Made by a program: the position numbers and the translations under genes. Under the pieces are notes generated by a model, which did no database searches, had not been told where the DNA came from, and saw nothing but the letters and a program-made list of their open reading frames with translations. From Polaribacter pectinis (lineage in GTDB: Bacteria > Bacteroidota > Bacteroidia > Flavobacteriales > Flavobacteriaceae): a stretch of DNA of 64,000 nucleotides. The DNA lies in contig NZ_CP060695.1 in NCBI RefSeq assembly GCF_014352875.1, forward strand, positions 1,891,501-1,955,500, in the 5' to 3' direction. Of this stretch, positions 62,281 through 64,000 are shown piece by piece (the stretch's first letter is position 1; each line of letters starts with the position of its first letter).

Positions 62281-64000
62281 TCATTCTAAAACTATTTTTT
62301 TATTCAATTTACCAGTAGCTGTTATTAATTGAACAACATAAACCCCTTTAGCTAATTTTGGCAAAGAAACATCTTGGTTTCCATTAGCTTTAAATGTAGT
62401 ATTTATCATTTGTTCCCCCAGAATATTAAATAGTTTAACATTTGCTACTCCTTGAGGTAAGCCTACAATTCTTAAAGTGGTGCTATTAATTTTATAAATA
62501 CTAGCATTCTCTAAAATTGTATCGTTAATACTTAATGAACTTTTTGCGGTATGTATATAGAACCTACCAATGCCACTTACAGCTTCGGATAGAGTAACTG
62601 TATAATTTGCATTTTCCTTATCTAAGTGTGTAAAAGTTTTATTTAATTTATCTTCTAGAAACACTTTTAAATCTGATTGTAAATTAAATACTTCTGCAGA
62701 AAAAGTAATTTCTTTACCTGCATCGGCTGTAATACCAATAGGAATTACCATCGATTCTAAATCTGAATCTGGTAATACTTGCTTCATAAAATTAACTCCT
62801 TCACTCTCATCAACTAAATGTGAATAAATATTAAAATTTGAAGAAACTCCTGTAAATGTTCCTGCATCTAGCCCTTTATCTAGGGCTTTAGTTGCGTTGG
62901 ATTTATATTCTATTTCTGTGTATTCAATATTTTGATTAGAATCTGTTATAAATAACTTTATTGATGATAAACTATTTCTATAAAAAAGAACATTATTTTT
63001 ATGCTTTTGTCTTGCTTCTGTAATGCTAAAGTTATTGGCATTAGAATTTGCTGCATTTACAAAAAATGCTTGCCCAGGATGTATGTAATCAGTACCAGAT
63101 AATGTTGTATAACCAGCTCCTCCTACTTTGTTATTATCCCAAACATAAACAAATTGATGCGTACCTGTTAAGTTATTTGTATTATCACCAATAATATCAC
63201 TTACCAATAAATAAGAAGGAAATGGGTTTCCTACAAGATTCCAATTACTAACATCTTGGGTTATGGTTACACTTTGTGTACCTGAAGGAATTGTACCAGA
63301 AAAAGTATATAAACCACCACTTATTTTTTTCATAGAATACCCAATCCCTGTATCAAAAGTAGACCCAGTTCCTGTAAAATATCTCCAGGATCCAGTTGTT
63401 GGGTCGAGAGTTCCATTACTATAAGTACTTATTCCTTTATTATTTCCTGTACCACTTACAATGCCATTAGCATTTACCCAATTGTTATTTTGTACTTGAC
63501 CACTTACAGGAGGTGCTATTAAATGCCACTTATCATCTGCTATAGAGGTATAATAAGAAACCCCACCAGTAACAGTGAACCCTGTAGCAATAAAAGAAGC
63601 TCCAGAATTAATAATTAATTGACCTACTGTTACATTAGAGGTTAATGTTGGGTAATTTGATAAACCACTAGGTATATAAACTACTTCTGAAGTTGTAGGT
63701 ACTGTTCCTTCTGCCCAATTGGTAGGAGTACTCCAATTTGTATCTGTGCTACCATTCCAAGTTTTATCTGGTGCAACGGTAATACTAACATTATCTACTC
63801 TTATAGGTCTGTTACCACTTAATTTGTTTAATAATATTCTTGCATTAAAAACACCTGATGGAGCAGTAAAAGAAAAATTACTTGTATGCCAACTATCTGG
63901 CGTAGTACTTAATGTTGGTACTGCTGGTGTAGTTGTTATATTTGTTGCTCCAGAAACACCCTCTACAATTATAGGAATCATATCATAATTACCAGCACCA
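62281..64000 (-). CDS. T9SS-secreted modular protein, 5' end outside window
   Basis: At least 572 residues; the frame stays open to the window edge (GAGNYDM before the first internal Met). The visible part starts inside a binding jelly roll (WHTSNFSFTAPSGVFNARIL, RPIRVDNVSITV), then WNGSTDTNWSTPTNW, WHLIAPPVSGQVQ, NLVGNPFPSYLLVSDI and a T9SS sorting domain (ASIYKINSTTLRIVG, VKLFNILGEQ, KKIVLE). It is a paralogue of 58691 along its whole length. No enzyme motif is seen. Likely a surface protein of the same PUL, which therefore extends beyond the window. Confidence 0.75.
   Translation of the reverse strand, partial: GAGNYDMIPIIVEGVSGATNITTTPAVPTLSTTPDSWHTSNFSFTAPSGVFNARILLNKLSGNRPIRVDNVSITVAPDKTWNGSTDTNWSTPTNWAEGTVPTTSEVVYIPSGLSNYPTLTSNVTVGQLIINSGASFIATGFTVTGGVSYYTSIADDKWHLIAPPVSGQVQNNNWVNANGIVSGTGNNKGISTYSNGTLDPTTGSWRYFTGTGSTFDTGIGYSMKKISGGLYTFSGTIPSGTQSVTITQDVSNWNLVGNPFPSYLLVSDIIGDNTNNLTGTHQFVYVWDNNKVGGAGYTTLSGTDYIHPGQAFFVNAANSNANNFSITEARQKHKNNVLFYRNSLSSIKLFITDSNQNIEYTEIEYKSNATKALDKGLDAGTFTGVSSNFNIYSHLVDESEGVNFMKQVLPDSDLESMVIPIGITADAGKEITFSAEVFNLQSDLKVFLEDKLNKTFTHLDKENANYTVTLSEAVSGIGRFYIHTAKSSLSINDTILENASIYKINSTTLRIVGLPQGVANVKLFNILGEQMINTTFKANGNQDVSLPKLAKGVYVVQLITATGKLNKKIVLE

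Overview
The window is AT-rich DNA from a marine member of the Bacteroidota, most likely a Flavobacteriaceae bacterium of the Polaribacter/Tenacibaculum/Zobellia type. The signs are a SusC/SusD pair, a hybrid two-component regulator, many type IX secretion (T9SS) C-terminal sorting domains, a tmRNA whose tag reads GEDNYALAA, TAnnTTTG-type promoter boxes, and almost exclusive use of TAA stops. All functional calls come from motifs read in the sequence; no database search was possible.

Layout. (1) 1-9235: ordinary chromosomal genes: the C-terminal part of an alpha-2-macroglobulin-like protein, a small outer-membrane-type protein, TfoX-like and DUF4136 proteins, an M28 peptidase, kdsA, a transglutaminase-like protein, a DUF1801 protein, an MscS channel, a DUF3820 protein, a saccharopine/alanine-dehydrogenase-like enzyme and a DUF2945 protein. 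Two copies of a dispersed intergenic repeat lie here in opposite orientation (4767-4850, 9348-9461). (2) 9589-9980: tmRNA (ssrA). (3) 10311-16034: a decayed accessory island directly downstream of tmRNA: an RteC-like regulator, an excisionase-type HTH protein, a DUF3987 ATPase/primase-like protein, a 112-bp direct-repeat pair rich in TTACCA, a 117-aa orphan, a broken tyrosine recombinase, a perfect 18-bp hairpin and a broken SH3 gene. (4) 16160-64000: a very large polysaccharide utilization locus (PUL) that continues past the window end.

The PUL has a plus-strand core: hybrid two-component sensor/regulator (25079), SusC (29221), SusD (32297), a GH128-like lipoprotein, a secreted binding-type protein, a sulfatase and a GH16 hydrolase (ending 38851). 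Minus-strand arms flank it: on the left sulfatase, acetylesterase and GH2 (24782 down to 18732); on the right a run from the window end down to 38959 with T9SS-secreted modular proteins, five sulfatase-type genes or remnants, four right-handed beta-helix proteins, one acetylesterase and a second GH2. Six intact type I sulfatases with the C-x-P-S-R formylglycine motif, two LacZ-type GH2 enzymes and a GH16 suggest a sulfated, probably O-acetylated, galactan-like algal polysaccharide. The exact substrate cannot be read from sequence. The inferred scheme is that T9SS-exported GH16, beta-helix and sulfatase enzymes trim the polymer outside, SusCD imports oligosaccharides, and lipoprotein or periplasmic GH2 and sulfatases finish the job, with the regulator sensing the product.

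The most notable features are the four-member beta-helix family as candidate new polysaccharide-active enzymes, the loss of all three SASA-type acetylesterases by three different kinds of lesion, and a degraded GH16 paralogue between two paralogous T9SS proteins. Carbohydrate-binding, Big-like and sorting modules are shared between a sulfatase and a beta-helix protein, and the decayed island carries the TTACCA repeat pair.
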